Below, piece by piece: positions 8,706 to 17,388 of a stretch of DNA of 64,000 bases. Position numbers and translations under genes: made by a program. Positions within the stretch are counted from its first letter, which is position 1. Each line of letters starts with the position of its first letter. Below the pieces are notes generated by a model. The model was not told the origin of the DNA, ran no database searches, and saw nothing but the letters and a program-made list of their open reading frames with translations. The stretch comes from an uncultured Prevotellaceae bacterium (GTDB lineage: Bacteria > Bacteroidota > Bacteroidia > Bacteroidales > Bacteroidaceae), in NCBI GenBank assembly GCA_900320845.1, contig ONTS01000002.1, positions 40,949 through 104,948 on the forward strand, in the 5' to 3' direction.

Positions 8706-9431
8706 ATGAAACCATTCAAAGTTATCATCGTGGAAGATGTGCCTTTAGAGATGAAAGGTACCATCGGCATCGTTCGCAACGACATACCCGAGGCCGACAT
8801 TATCGGCACCACCGACAACGAGCAGGAATACTGGCAGTTGCTGAAGAAACAGTTGCCCGACCTCATTCTGCTCGACCTGGGATTGAGTGGCTCCACCACC
8901 ATAGGTGTTGAGATTTGCCGTCACACAAAGGAACAGCATCCAGACATCAAGATACTGATTTTCACCGGGGAGACACTCAACGAGAAACTTTGGGTCGATG
9001 TTCTTGATGCCGGATGTGATGGTATCATCCTCAAGACCGGCGAGATGCTCACACGCAACGATGTCATGAGTGTAATGGATGGCAAGCAGTTGGTGTTCAA
9101 TCAGCCCATCCTTGAGCGCATCGTAGAGCTGTTCAAGCACAATGTAGGCAGTCAGATGATGCGTCAGGAATCCGTCATCGACTACGAGATAGACGAATAC
9201 GACGAGCGTTTCCTCCGACATCTCGCACTGGGATACACCAAGGAGCAGATAGCCAACCTGAAAGGCATGCCTTTTGGCGTCAAGAGTATAGAAAAGCGTC
9301 AGAACGACCTAATACAAAAGCTCTTCCCCGATGGCAACAACGGCATGAACATCAATGCTACACGTCTGGCGGTGCGTGCCTGCGAACTGCACATCCTCGA
9401 CCTTGAAAACCTGCAACCCGACCCGGCATAA
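8706..9431 (+). CDS. Response regulator with LuxR-like C-terminal region
   Basis: 241 residues. The receiver domain is complete: acidic pair E10-D11, phospho-acceptor D57 in LILLDLGLSG, T87 in IFTGE and K110 in ILKTGE. The C-terminal half (FLRHLALGYTKEQIANLKG) looks like a LuxR/NarL-type helix-turn-helix, so it should bind DNA and regulate transcription. Its partner is very likely the sensor-like protein just upstream, although that protein lacks an obvious phospho-donor histidine. The next gene begins inside this stop codon (taATG), indicating translational coupling. Target genes are unknown; the secreted protein at 10238 is the nearest candidate (inference only). Confidence 0.85.
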   Translation: MKPFKVIIVEDVPLEMKGTIGIVRNDIPEADIIGTTDNEQEYWQLLKKQLPDLILLDLGLSGSTTIGVEICRHTKEQHPDIKILIFTGETLNEKLWVDVLDAGCDGIILKTGEMLTRNDVMSVMDGKQLVFNQPILERIVELFKHNVGSQMMRQESVIDYEIDEYDERFLRHLALGYTKEQIANLKGMPFGVKSIEKRQNDLIQKLFPDGNNGMNINATRLAVRACELHILDLENLQPDPA

Positions 9432-10006
9432 TGAAACCTGCACAACTCACCCGCATCCTGCTCATATGCTATCCCGTTCTAGCTTTTGTCACGTGGATAT
9501 TCAGTGTCATGATGCCGCAATGGCAAGGGCATTCCCTTCTGTCGCCAACCAACATCCGACACCTTGCCACGCACACCGTGGCTGACACCGCCCCGTGGCT
9601 GCTCTATGCCGCCATGGTAGCCGTCATTGTCGGCAATCTGCGTGTCATCAGCCATACATTATCCCAAGCTACTGCGCCTAAAGGCAAGGTATGGCTCTAT
9701 CTTTTGGGCGAGGTGCTACTGTTAGCAGCTATGATATATCTCCTAGTGGTGCAGCATGGGGCCGCATTGCGGGGCATCAATGGACAGATGTTGTCGCCAC
9801 AACTCATTGCCATAGGTCCGTTTCTGCTTCTGCTCATCCTCATCATTCTCAGCACAACAGCTGCCTGGCACCTACATGCCGTCACCACATGGCATGAATC
9901 ATACCGCATGTGGGTGAGAGGTCTGCAACAGTTTTTACCCTACGTCATCCCTCTCGCACTCGCCGTACACTTGGCGTACACACTGGGATCTATCATCTGG
10001 GGATAA
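9431..10006 (+). CDS. Polytopic membrane protein coupled to the response regulator
   Basis: 191 residues with about five hydrophobic segments, near residues 5-27, 52-70, 85-105, 120-142 and 162-185, separated by short charged loops. No catalytic motif or family is recognised. The ATG shares one base with the stop of the response-regulator gene, so the two are translated together. The context suggests a membrane output or sensing partner for the sensor/regulator pair, but this is inference. Confidence 0.7.
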   Translation: MKPAQLTRILLICYPVLAFVTWIFSVMMPQWQGHSLLSPTNIRHLATHTVADTAPWLLYAAMVAVIVGNLRVISHTLSQATAPKGKVWLYLLGEVLLLAAMIYLLVVQHGAALRGINGQMLSPQLIAIGPFLLLLILIILSTTAAWHLHAVTTWHESYRMWVRGLQQFLPYVIPLALAVHLAYTLGSIIWG

Positions 10007-10143
10007 ACCGCACCCATTGTAAACAGCCCCTTGCCCCCAATGCAAGAACGCACTTCAACAACATGGAAAACCAACTGATTGGCAAATAGTTAACAAATAC
10101 TATTAAAGAAGTGTAAATATTTTCCAATGTAAGACAGAGTGTG

Positions 10144-10151
10144 TACTTTTG
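10144..10151 (+). promoter_or_regulatory. Bacteroidetes -7 promoter element (TACTTTTG)
   Basis: TACTTTTG matches TAnnTTTG and lies 86 bp before the ATG at 10238, leaving a leader of about 80 nt. The region just upstream is AT-rich. Confidence 0.65.
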
Positions 10152-10237
10152 CAGCATCTTAATGAGCAACCGCTCAACCATCAGCAAAAAACAATTATTA
10201 CATACCCTATTCATTATTTCAATTCAAAATCAACAAC

Positions 10238-12262
10238 ATGAAAAGACTTCTACGTTTTTCAGTTATGAGCCTCATGGCTCTCATGTGTTCCACCGCCTTC
10301 GGTCAGACAACAAAAGACATCCTGACCGCAGAAGGATTTGGACTTGACAAAGGCACACAGTACAAGGAGTACACTGGTAAGAAGGCTACTTCTGATGCTG
10401 AGTACTATCTTAATTGCGCCACTGGTTCAGAAGGAATCTTCTTCCAGATTCGCACTAATGGCTCCAACTCAGGTATCGTTACCACTAAAAGTGGCGGTAC
10501 TTTGAAGAGCATTACTATTGTATTCAACGAAACTACTGTCGACCAACGCGTGGTTGACATTTATGGCAACACCAATGCCTACACCAATGCTGCTGATCTC
10601 TATGCTACAGGTAGCAATAGCAACCAAGGCACAAAGATCGGTGCCTTAGCCAAGGCTAACGGCTTGAAGCAGACCCTCAATGTTGAAGGCAACTATCCTT
10701 TCTTCGGTCTTCGATCAAACCAAGGTGCTCTCTACATCGATACCATTATCGTAGAATGGGCTGGTAGCGTACAGGCACAGCTCACCATCAGCGGAACAAC
10801 ACCATTCACCACATCTACCACAGTGACCATCACTCCGTCTAGCACTGACAACGATGTGTACTACACCACCGATGGTTCAGACCCCAAGAACTCTACATTG
10901 CTCTACACCGCTCCTTTCACCATCACCGAGACCACTACCGTCAAGGCTTACGAAGAGGGTGCTAACCTCACAGCTGAAAAGACTTTCACCAAGCAGGACG
11001 TCACTGTTCAGGAAGTTGCCAACATTGCAGCCTTTAAAGCACTTGAAAAAGACGTTGAAGCAAAGCTGAAGCTCAACAATGCACAGGTTCTCTACGCCAA
11101 TGGTAACGACATCTATGTGAAAGACGCCAGCGGCGCTATCGACTTCTACAGCACCGGTCTCACACTCACTACCGGCCAAAAGCTTAACGGAAGCGTTATC
11201 GGTAAGAAAGCTGTCTATGGAAAGATTCCCGAACTGACCAAGACTGAGAACACCAACGCTAACGACATCACCATCACTGCTGGAACAGCTACAGCTCAGA
11301 CCGTTACCATCGCCAACGCCAAGAGCGACGCTTTGGTATGCGACCTCATCAAAGTGGAAAACGTGAAGATTACCACTAAGACCGTCGGCACACGCACTGA
11401 TACCTACGCCTACATCGGCACCGACAGCATTCAGGTTTATGACAAGTGGAAGCTCGTTTCCGGCACTCCCGATGCCAACACCAACTACACCGTAGAAGGT
11501 ATTCTCATTCCTTTCAACGACATCTACGAAATCTATCCCACAGTCAACTACCTCAACGAAAGTGGTGGCGGTTCAACCACACAGCAAGCTGCTAACATCC
11601 AAGCTACTAAGGCTCTCGCAGAGAACACTATCGTAGAAGTACAACTCAACAACGCACAGGTCGTTTACGTGAACGGCAACAACTACTACGTTCGCGACGC
11701 CTCTGGTGCCATCGACTTCTACAACACAGGTCTCAACCTACAGCAGGACCAGATCCTCAATGGTAAAGTTATCCTCAAGTATGCTCCCTATCGCAACCTT
11801 CCCGAACTTGTGAAGTGCGACCAGACCAACGCCGACAACCTCACCATCACAAGCGGTACAGCTGCTCAGCCTAAGGTTATTGCCAATGCTACCGACGTAC
11901 AGACCAATCTCTGCGACCTCGTTCAGCTCAATGGTGCTCAGTTCTTCGACGACAACGGCACTGTAAAAGTTGGCACAACTGACAACTCTGTAATACCCTA
12001 CAACACCTTTAAGATTGCTGAGTTCAACGACTTCAACACCTACGTAGGTAGCAACAGCTACACTGTGGTAGGTATCGCATACATCTTCAACACTACATTG
12101 CAGATTGCTCCTATCACAATCACCAACACCACTGGCATCAACGGCATCAGCACCGAGCAGGACAATGTCAACACACCTGCCTACAACCTCGCCGGTCAGC
12201 GTGTTAACGACAACTACAAAGGCGTAGTGATCAAGAACGGTAAGAAATATCTGAACAAATAA
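10238..12262 (+). CDS. Secreted multidomain protein with chitobiase-like C-terminal domain, repeated OB-like domains and C-terminal tail
   Basis: 674 residues with a signal peptide (MKRLLRFSVMSLMALMCSTAFG). An N-terminal beta-sandwich-like region runs to about residue 180. A chitobiase/beta-hexosaminidase C-terminal-like unit follows (YYTTDGSDPKNSTLLYTAPF, about 205-240). Two related domains come next, each with the pattern LNNAQVxYxNGNxxYVxDASGAIDFY, starting near residues 275 and 465, an internal duplication that looks like OB-fold repeats. The last residues, from GINGIS through YNLAGQRV to NGKKYLNK, are the C-terminal tail shared with two other proteins in the window. The protein is probably exported to the surface or secreted; the ligand may be a glycan (inference from the chitobiase-like unit). 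A promoter lies at 10144 and a terminator at 12313. Confidence 0.8.
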   Translation: MKRLLRFSVMSLMALMCSTAFGQTTKDILTAEGFGLDKGTQYKEYTGKKATSDAEYYLNCATGSEGIFFQIRTNGSNSGIVTTKSGGTLKSITIVFNETTVDQRVVDIYGNTNAYTNAADLYATGSNSNQGTKIGALAKANGLKQTLNVEGNYPFFGLRSNQGALYIDTIIVEWAGSVQAQLTISGTTPFTTSTTVTITPSSTDNDVYYTTDGSDPKNSTLLYTAPFTITETTTVKAYEEGANLTAEKTFTKQDVTVQEVANIAAFKALEKDVEAKLKLNNAQVLYANGNDIYVKDASGAIDFYSTGLTLTTGQKLNGSVIGKKAVYGKIPELTKTENTNANDITITAGTATAQTVTIANAKSDALVCDLIKVENVKITTKTVGTRTDTYAYIGTDSIQVYDKWKLVSGTPDANTNYTVEGILIPFNDIYEIYPTVNYLNESGGGSTTQQAANIQATKALAENTIVEVQLNNAQVVYVNGNNYYVRDASGAIDFYNTGLNLQQDQILNGKVILKYAPYRNLPELVKCDQTNADNLTITSGTAAQPKVIANATDVQTNLCDLVQLNGAQFFDDNGTVKVGTTDNSVIPYNTFKIAEFNDFNTYVGSNSYTVVGIAYIFNTTLQIAPITITNTTGINGISTEQDNVNTPAYNLAGQRVNDNYKGVVIKNGKKYLNK

Positions 12263-12312
12263 TACCACACCATTTATTCACAGACGTACCTGCGTCGTGA
12301 CAAACATCCATT

Positions 12313-12345
12313 GGGGAGCGCAATAAGTGCTCCCCATTTTTATTT
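12313..12345 (+). terminator. Rho-independent terminator after the 674-residue secreted protein
   Basis: Stem ggggagc (12313-12319) pairs with gctcccc (12329-12335) and is followed by an AT/T-rich tract (atttttatttg). It sits 50 bp after the stop at 12262. Confidence 0.8.
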
Positions 12346-12716
12346 GTTTTGGCACCCTGCCCGACGGCAAGCAAGAATCGGCTAAGAAAGACATGACAAA
12401 CAAAGGAATAGCCCAAGACCATGCACATCGGCAGCTGACTACGAAAAAATGCCACTGATTTTGCTTTCGCTATCTTCCCCATCCTGTACAGCACCAAGCA
12501 ACCTTCACCATTCCATCAAGCCACAATGACAGACCAATGTCAACAACCTTGCATACCAATATCAACAAAGAGGGGGCGGTTAATATTTAATTTTACAATT
12601 AGGAAAACCTTGGCAACAGTGGTTTTAATGCGTTATAATGCTAAATGTTCATTTAACACTAATCGCACAACGAAGGAAAATTCATTTGCATCGAACGAAT
12701 CGAATACAAGAGATGT
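12346..12716. other. Intergenic stretch, no gene seen
   Basis: About 370 bases between the terminator and the convergent gene that ends at 12717. It holds no convincing frame. The right half (about 12580-12670) is AT-rich. Nothing specific can be supported. Confidence 0.5.
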
Positions 12717-13361
12717 TTACTCTCCACTCATCTCCTTTTCCACTACCTTCCGTAACACGGTGGGATTATCAAGAGGATTCTTCACTTTATTAATCTTCAC
12801 GGTATTGATGATGGGGTCGCCTATACGTTCTGCTTTTTCTTGATTTTCCTTGAGAAAGATTTCGTTGCAATAGAGCACGATGTGCGAGTCGGCAAGATAG
12901 ATGACATATTGTTTTTGAACAATGGTCTGGTTGTCTTCATAGTTTTCAAAATAGAGAATCCGAGCAGGGTATCCTCCCACCTTCACGGTCTCAAGATGTT
13001 CGCCTACAAGTTTTCCATTGTCTGCCCTCATCTCTCTGGCCATCTTTGCCATTGCTACCGCCTGATCGATTTCATCAAACTCAACGGGCATGAAGGTCTT
13101 GACCAGATGGAACCATACCACATCGGAAAATGGATGATAGAGATCAACCATATTTTGGAAAGCATCAAGTCCGCCCCACTGGGAGGCATCAACACACCAG
13201 CCTGTAGGCATACCGATATAAAACAACTCATTCTTATACTTCACGGGGAAAGATTTGGCATCGATCTTCAGTGCCATCGTGCTATTGGCCGACAGCAAAA
13301 AGATGGTCAACAAGAGAACAGAGAAGCGAGCAAATGTTGTCGGGCGATGGAAGTGTGTCAT
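12717..13361 (-). CDS. Secreted or periplasmic protein of unknown function
   Basis: 214 residues. An N-terminal signal peptide (hydrophobic core SVLLLTIFLLSA, cleavage after about residue 30) precedes a soluble region with mixed alpha/beta texture (YIGMPTGWCVDASQWGGL, ARILYFENYEDNQTIVQKQYVIY). There is no lipobox. I do not recognise a family. A -7 promoter element on the minus strand at 13462-13469 would give a leader of about 95 nt. It stands alone between the convergent secreted-protein gene and the threonine aldolase operon. Confidence 0.65.
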   Translation of the reverse strand: MTHFHRPTTFARFSVLLLTIFLLSANSTMALKIDAKSFPVKYKNELFYIGMPTGWCVDASQWGGLDAFQNMVDLYHPFSDVVWFHLVKTFMPVEFDEIDQAVAMAKMAREMRADNGKLVGEHLETVKVGGYPARILYFENYEDNQTIVQKQYVIYLADSHIVLYCNEIFLKENQEKAERIGDPIINTVKINKVKNPLDNPTVLRKVVEKEMSGE

Positions 13362-13461
13362 GAAGGTGTGGGCTTAATGGGTTATGGTAGAGAGTAAAGT
13401 ATGTATGGATTGTTGGACGCATGTATCTGCCATGCGCATTTGTCAACATCATCGTTATACA

Positions 13462-13469
13462 CAAAGGTA
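13462..13469 (-). promoter_or_regulatory. Bacteroidetes -7 promoter element (TACCTTTG)
   Basis: Read on the minus strand this is TACCTTTG, matching TAnnTTTG, about 100 bp upstream of the ATG at 13361. No clear -33 TTTG is seen. Confidence 0.6.
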
Positions 13470-13589
13470 ACACTTTAATCTCTTGCACGCACACGTTCCA
13501 TCGGATTGTTCCGTTTGTCGGTCCGATAAATTACACCTCGTGTATAATCATATTGAAAAGTAAGAGACGAAGGAAGGAGAAACAGTAAA

Positions 13590-13638
13590 GAAAACGATAA
13601 AAACGAGAAGCGATGACAGTTGCATCGCTTCTCGTTTT
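13590..13638 (-). terminator. Rho-independent terminator of the threonine aldolase operon
   Basis: A 12-bp GC-containing stem (13604-13615 with 13623-13634), extended by three A-T pairs, encloses a 7-nt loop. On the minus strand it is followed by a T-rich tract. It lies 53 bp after the aldolase stop at 13691. Confidence 0.85.
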
Positions 13639-13690
13639 GTCTGAATGTCCTCCTCATTGTTAATCCGTTATTATTGGGCTGCGCCAAACG

Positions 13691-14719
13691 TTACTTCAGA
13701 AACTCTCTGAGGGCGTCGACATGCTCTTGAGGTGTTGCCCAACTTGTTGCAAAACGTGTGACAGCTCTACCATCGGGCAGCTCTTCCCATACTTCATAGA
13801 GCACATTGTCGTACAGGCGTTGCATGATGTCGGGCGTCAGAATAGGGAACTGCTGATTGGTGGGCGAGTCTATATATAAAGGTATACCTTTCTCAGCGAA
13901 CAGCTGTTTGAGTTGCATAGCCATATCTATGGCATGTCGGCTGAGATGGTGATAGAGTTCATCGGTAAAGAGCGTGTCGAACTGCAATCCCAGCACCCTG
14001 CCTTTAGCAAGCAGTGCCCCGTGTTGTTTTACAATAGAGAAGAAATCCTTCGGTGCATCACCTTTGGGAAAGACTACAGCTTCACCGCAAAGTGCTCCTA
14101 TTTTTGTTCCACCGATGTAGAACACATTACAACATTGAGCCAGTTGCGACAGCGTGATATCGGCTTCCTTGCTTGCAAGACCGTAGCCGAGTCGGGCTCC
14201 GTCGATGAATAGAGGGACCTCAAATTGTTTACAGATGTCGTACAACGCCTGCAGTTCGCCATGGCTGTAGATGGTGCCGTACTCTGTGGGGAAAGAGATG
14301 TAGACCGCTCTGGGCTGTGCCATGTGCTGCCATGTGGGATCGTGATAGAACTGGACGAAATAATCCCGCAACGTGTCAGGATTCATTTTTCCACTTTCAG
14401 CAGGCAAGGTTATTACCTTGTGTCCGCTGTGCTCTACTGCACCAGCTTCGTGTACTGCGATATGTCCACTCTCTACCCCCACTACCGCGGCATAGCGTGG
14501 CAGGATAGCGTCAATAACAGTGGCATTGGTCTGTGTGCCTCCGACAAGGAAGAACACATCAGCATCGGGACATTCGCACGCCTGTCGTATACGTTGGCGT
14601 GCCAAGGCGGTGAAGGAGTCTTCTCCATAACCGTCTTCCTGCTGCATATTGGTCTCTACGAGGCGTTGGAGGATGAACGGGTGGGCTCCTTCATTGTAGT
14701 CGCAAGTAAACGATATCAT
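13691..14719 (-). CDS. ltaE: Low-specificity L-threonine aldolase
   Basis: 342 residues of the PLP-dependent beta-eliminating lyase/threonine aldolase family. Visible markers are the N-terminal SFTCDYNEGAHP, the glycine-rich FLVGGTQTNATV, the PLP-contacting FIDGARLGYGL (Asp) and the Schiff-base lysine in YIGGTKIGAL. It cleaves threonine or allo-threonine to glycine and acetaldehyde in the cytoplasm. It is the downstream gene of a likely operon with the acidic-tailed protein at 14743-15534 (24-bp gap) and the amidase further upstream. Length fits the family. The window also encodes threonine 3-dehydrogenase (57999), so two threonine-catabolic routes are present. Confidence 0.88.
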   Translation of the reverse strand: MISFTCDYNEGAHPFILQRLVETNMQQEDGYGEDSFTALARQRIRQACECPDADVFFLVGGTQTNATVIDAILPRYAAVVGVESGHIAVHEAGAVEHSGHKVITLPAESGKMNPDTLRDYFVQFYHDPTWQHMAQPRAVYISFPTEYGTIYSHGELQALYDICKQFEVPLFIDGARLGYGLASKEADITLSQLAQCCNVFYIGGTKIGALCGEAVVFPKGDAPKDFFSIVKQHGALLAKGRVLGLQFDTLFTDELYHHLSRHAIDMAMQLKQLFAEKGIPLYIDSPTNQQFPILTPDIMQRLYDNVLYEVWEELPDGRAVTRFATSWATPQEHVDALREFLK

Positions 14720-14742
14720 AGCACGAGGGGTGAGATGGGAAG

Positions 14743-15534
14743 TTAGTCTTCGTCGGCCTCGTATTCGTCAACCACTTGGTCGGCAAGCGAGAGGTCTTCT
14801 GCGGATGTCTCTACTGTAGTGAGGTAACTTTCTTCTGTGAGTCGTTCTTCGTCGTACTCGTCGTCCTCGTCTTCCTCATTATAGTCGATATCCTGTGGCA
14901 GGTCGTCGTTGTCGAGCAGTGACTTGGACTGTGGCTCGGGATCGGGAGAAATGGTTTCTACAACTGGTTTGACTTTGGCAAAGATGGCTTCTACCCATGA
15001 GCCTTTATTGATTTCGAGCACTGAATAGTGGTCTTTCATCATCTTGTCGTACATGCCGCCAGCCTTTTTAAGCCTTTCTTTTGGCAAGGTGGTCGTGCTG
15101 ATATAAAATGCTGACAGAATAATGTGCTGTACGTTGGAAGGTAGGCTTTCCCATCCACCACCGAAGTTACGCCCAATCACTTCGAGAAGTTTGGCTGACG
15201 AGATATGATGAATGTTCTCGTAGGTAAGGTCGTTGATACGCTGAATGGGGCGTTTTTTGACACCGAGTTTGAATTTTTTGGTATCATCAATCCACGACTG
15301 TCCAATTTTGAAGCCTCTGTTTTTGAATTTCTTCACCACCTCAGCCTGTCCAGTCATGACGCGTTCCAACTCGAAGGCGATGGCGATAATGCTGCGATAG
15401 TGAGCTTCGTTCTCCTTGAACTCGTTATCCTTCAAGCCAGCCTGCCACATCCGTATGATGTCGTTTTCCTGCAGTTCCCAAACGTTGCCCTTGGTAAGGG
15501 TCTTGAGGGTGATAGTTTTTTTTGCCTTTGCCAT
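14743..15534 (-). CDS. Conserved Bacteroidales protein with acidic C-terminal tail
   Basis: 263 residues. The N-terminal 190 residues are mixed alpha/beta and basic, with phrases such as TLTKGNVWELQENDIIRMW and SSAKLLEVIGRNFGGGWESL. The last 60 residues are extremely acidic (DYNEEDEDDEYDEERLTEE). No known catalytic motif, signal peptide or membrane segment is seen. I do not recognise a characterised family. It lies between the amidase (39-bp gap upstream) and threonine aldolase (24-bp gap downstream) in one orientation, so it is probably part of that operon. Confidence 0.65.
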   Translation of the reverse strand: MAKAKKTITLKTLTKGNVWELQENDIIRMWQAGLKDNEFKENEAHYRSIIAIAFELERVMTGQAEVVKKFKNRGFKIGQSWIDDTKKFKLGVKKRPIQRINDLTYENIHHISSAKLLEVIGRNFGGGWESLPSNVQHIILSAFYISTTTLPKERLKKAGGMYDKMMKDHYSVLEINKGSWVEAIFAKVKPVVETISPDPEPQSKSLLDNDDLPQDIDYNEEDEDDEYDEERLTEESYLTTVETSAEDLSLADQVVDEYEADED

Positions 15535-15572
15535 ATTCTTATTGTTATTGATGATATTTAGTCGTTATAGTA

Positions 15573-16367
15573 TTATCCTAAAATGAAATTGTCGGCATCG
15601 CGAAGCACATTGAACTTACTCAAAAAGCGCTCCCGCTCCTCAATAGAGAGCTTGGCACTGATGACCTGCTGTACGTCATCCTCTGCTGAAGCCAAGACCT
15701 TTCCTTTAGGGTCAATGATGACGGTGCCGCCATTGTAGTGAGCCCCCATGTCGTCGCCAACCCTGTTGGATGCCACAACGAAGCATTGGTTCTCGATGGC
15801 ACGTGCCTGCAACAGGATGTCCCAGGGCGTCCGACGCGGCTGAGGCCAGTTGGCGGCGATGAGTATGCTGTCGTAATCGTTGCGGTTGCGAATCCATACT
15901 GGGAAACGAAGGTCGTAGCATGTGAGCAGCAAAAAGCGCATGCCCTTATAGTCGACGATGACTCGCTGGCAGCCAGGTGTGAAGGATTTATCTTCGCCTC
16001 CCATAGTGAAGAGATGGCGTTTGTCGTAGACGGTGGTCTTGCCTGAAGGCTCGACAAAATACATCCTGTTGACAAAATACTCTTTGTATCCTTCCTCCAG
16101 CCTCTCAGCCACAGTGCCACACAATACCATGCCATACTGTGACGCCATGTGCTGCATCCAGGGCAAAGCCTCCTTGTTGGAAGAAGGAATGGTAGACGGC
16201 TGTGTGACAAAGCCCGTCGTCCACATTTCAGGCAACAGGCAAATGTCCGCCACTTCTATCTGGCTCAGTAATTCCTCAGCCTGAATCATATTCTGCTGGG
16301 GATTTTGCCATGCTATGGAAAACTGAATGGCGGCTATCTGAACATCGGATGGTGTCATAATGGTCAT
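15573..16367 (-). CDS. Nitrilase-superfamily amidase (omega-amidase/YafV-like)
   Basis: 264 residues with the Glu-Lys-Cys triad of the carbon-nitrogen hydrolases: E in ICLLPEMWTTGF, K in VYDKRHLF and C in LLTCYDLRFPVW. The phrases LPEMWTTGF, HLFTMGGEDKSFTPG and CYDLRFPVWIRN are characteristic of the omega-amidase branch, which hydrolyses alpha-ketoglutaramate or related amides in metabolite repair; the substrate is inferred from family resemblance. Cytoplasmic. It is the first gene of the minus-strand group ending with threonine aldolase, with a -7 element at 16378-16385. Confidence 0.87.
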   Translation of the reverse strand: MTIMTPSDVQIAAIQFSIAWQNPQQNMIQAEELLSQIEVADICLLPEMWTTGFVTQPSTIPSSNKEALPWMQHMASQYGMVLCGTVAERLEEGYKEYFVNRMYFVEPSGKTTVYDKRHLFTMGGEDKSFTPGCQRVIVDYKGMRFLLLTCYDLRFPVWIRNRNDYDSILIAANWPQPRRTPWDILLQARAIENQCFVVASNRVGDDMGAHYNGGTVIIDPKGKVLASAEDDVQQVISAKLSIEERERFLSKFNVLRDADNFILG

Positions 16368-16377
16368 GTATGGACTG

Positions 16378-16385
16378 CAAATATA
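16378..16385 (-). promoter_or_regulatory. Bacteroidetes -7 promoter element (TATATTTG) for the amidase operon
   Basis: Minus-strand TATATTTG fits TAnnTTTG and ends 11 bp upstream of the ATG at 16367, implying a very short leader. Confidence 0.55.
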
Positions 16386-16447
16386 AGCAGTATTTGCAAT
16401 ATCACGATTTACTAGGCCTTAATAATTTTTATTTTCACAAATAGTGA

Positions 16448-16455
16448 TACCTTTG
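16448..16455 (+). promoter_or_regulatory. Bacteroidetes -7 promoter element (TACCTTTG) for mazG
   Basis: TACCTTTG lies 26 bp before the mazG ATG at 16481, in an AT-rich divergent intergenic region shared with the amidase promoter. Confidence 0.65.
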
Positions 16456-16480
16456 CCAAAGAACAATTTTGACACACTAA

Positions 16481-17290
16481 ATGCACACCAGAGAAGAGAA
16501 ATTAGCCGCATTCGGTCGTCTGATGGACGTGCTTGACCGCCTGCGCACCGAATGTCCTTGGGACCGCAAGCAGACCAACCAAAGCCTACGCACAAACACT
16601 ATAGAAGAGGTGTACGAATTGAGCGACGCCATCATTGACTCTGACACACATAATATAAGTAAAGAGCTGGGCGACGTACTGATGCACGTACTATTCTATG
16701 CCCGCATAGGAAGTGAGACAGGCGACTTCGACATTGCTGATGTATGCAATGCCGAGGCAGAAAAACTCATCTTCCGTCATCCACACATCTATCCGCCAAA
16801 GACTGAAGAGAAAGAAACAGCCTCCCCCACAGCCACCACTGCCGAACAGGTGTTACACAACTGGGAACAGATAAAGCTGCGCGAGAAAGACGGCAACCAC
16901 AGCGTCTTGGCAGGAGTGCCAAAATCGTTACCCTCACTGATAAAAGCCTATCGCATACAAGATAAGGTGGGCAACTATGGTTTCGACTGGCAGCACCGCG
17001 ATGAGGTGTGGGCCAAGGTGCACGAAGAGATTGACGAACTGCGCGCGGCCCTAAACAAAGAAGATACCCCCCATGCACAAGAGGAGTTTGGAGATGTACT
17101 GTTCAGTCTTATCAATGCGGCACGGCACTACCACATAAATCCTGACAATGCCTTGGAGACAACAAATAAGAAATTCATCTACCGATTCAACTATATTGAG
17201 CAAAAAGCCCATCAACAAGGACGCAACCTCAACGAGATGACGCTTGAAGAGATGGATGCCCTTTGGACAGAAGTAAAACAAAAAGAATAA
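16481..17290 (+). CDS. mazG: Nucleoside triphosphate pyrophosphohydrolase MazG
   Basis: 269 residues with two MazG modules. The first begins at LDRLRTECPWDRKQTNQSL and carries the acidic metal motifs EEVYELSDAI and KELGDVLMHVLFYA. The second carries WAKVHEEIDEL and EEFGDVLFSLINAARH. MazG hydrolyses NTPs and dNTPs to monophosphates and pyrophosphate, clearing damaged nucleotides and dampening (p)ppGpp responses. Cytoplasmic, of usual family length. It heads a plus-strand group with a lipoprotein (99-bp gap) and tRNase Z. Confidence 0.92.
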   Translation: MHTREEKLAAFGRLMDVLDRLRTECPWDRKQTNQSLRTNTIEEVYELSDAIIDSDTHNISKELGDVLMHVLFYARIGSETGDFDIADVCNAEAEKLIFRHPHIYPPKTEEKETASPTATTAEQVLHNWEQIKLREKDGNHSVLAGVPKSLPSLIKAYRIQDKVGNYGFDWQHRDEVWAKVHEEIDELRAALNKEDTPHAQEEFGDVLFSLINAARHYHINPDNALETTNKKFIYRFNYIEQKAHQQGRNLNEMTLEEMDALWTEVKQKE

Positions 17291-17388
17291 CCCATGGCGT
17301 AACAGCTAAAACATAAGCATCGTATTGGTGACATAGCCTAACAACGCCATCAACACATCATACCCTTAACCTCCTAACACCTTGAACA

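Noticed and set aside
12840-13397. 185-codon plus-strand frame
   Set aside because: Antisense to the secreted protein at 12717-13361, which has a signal peptide and a promoter.
13475-13687. 70-codon minus-strand frame
   Set aside because: It spans the terminator of the threonine aldolase operon.
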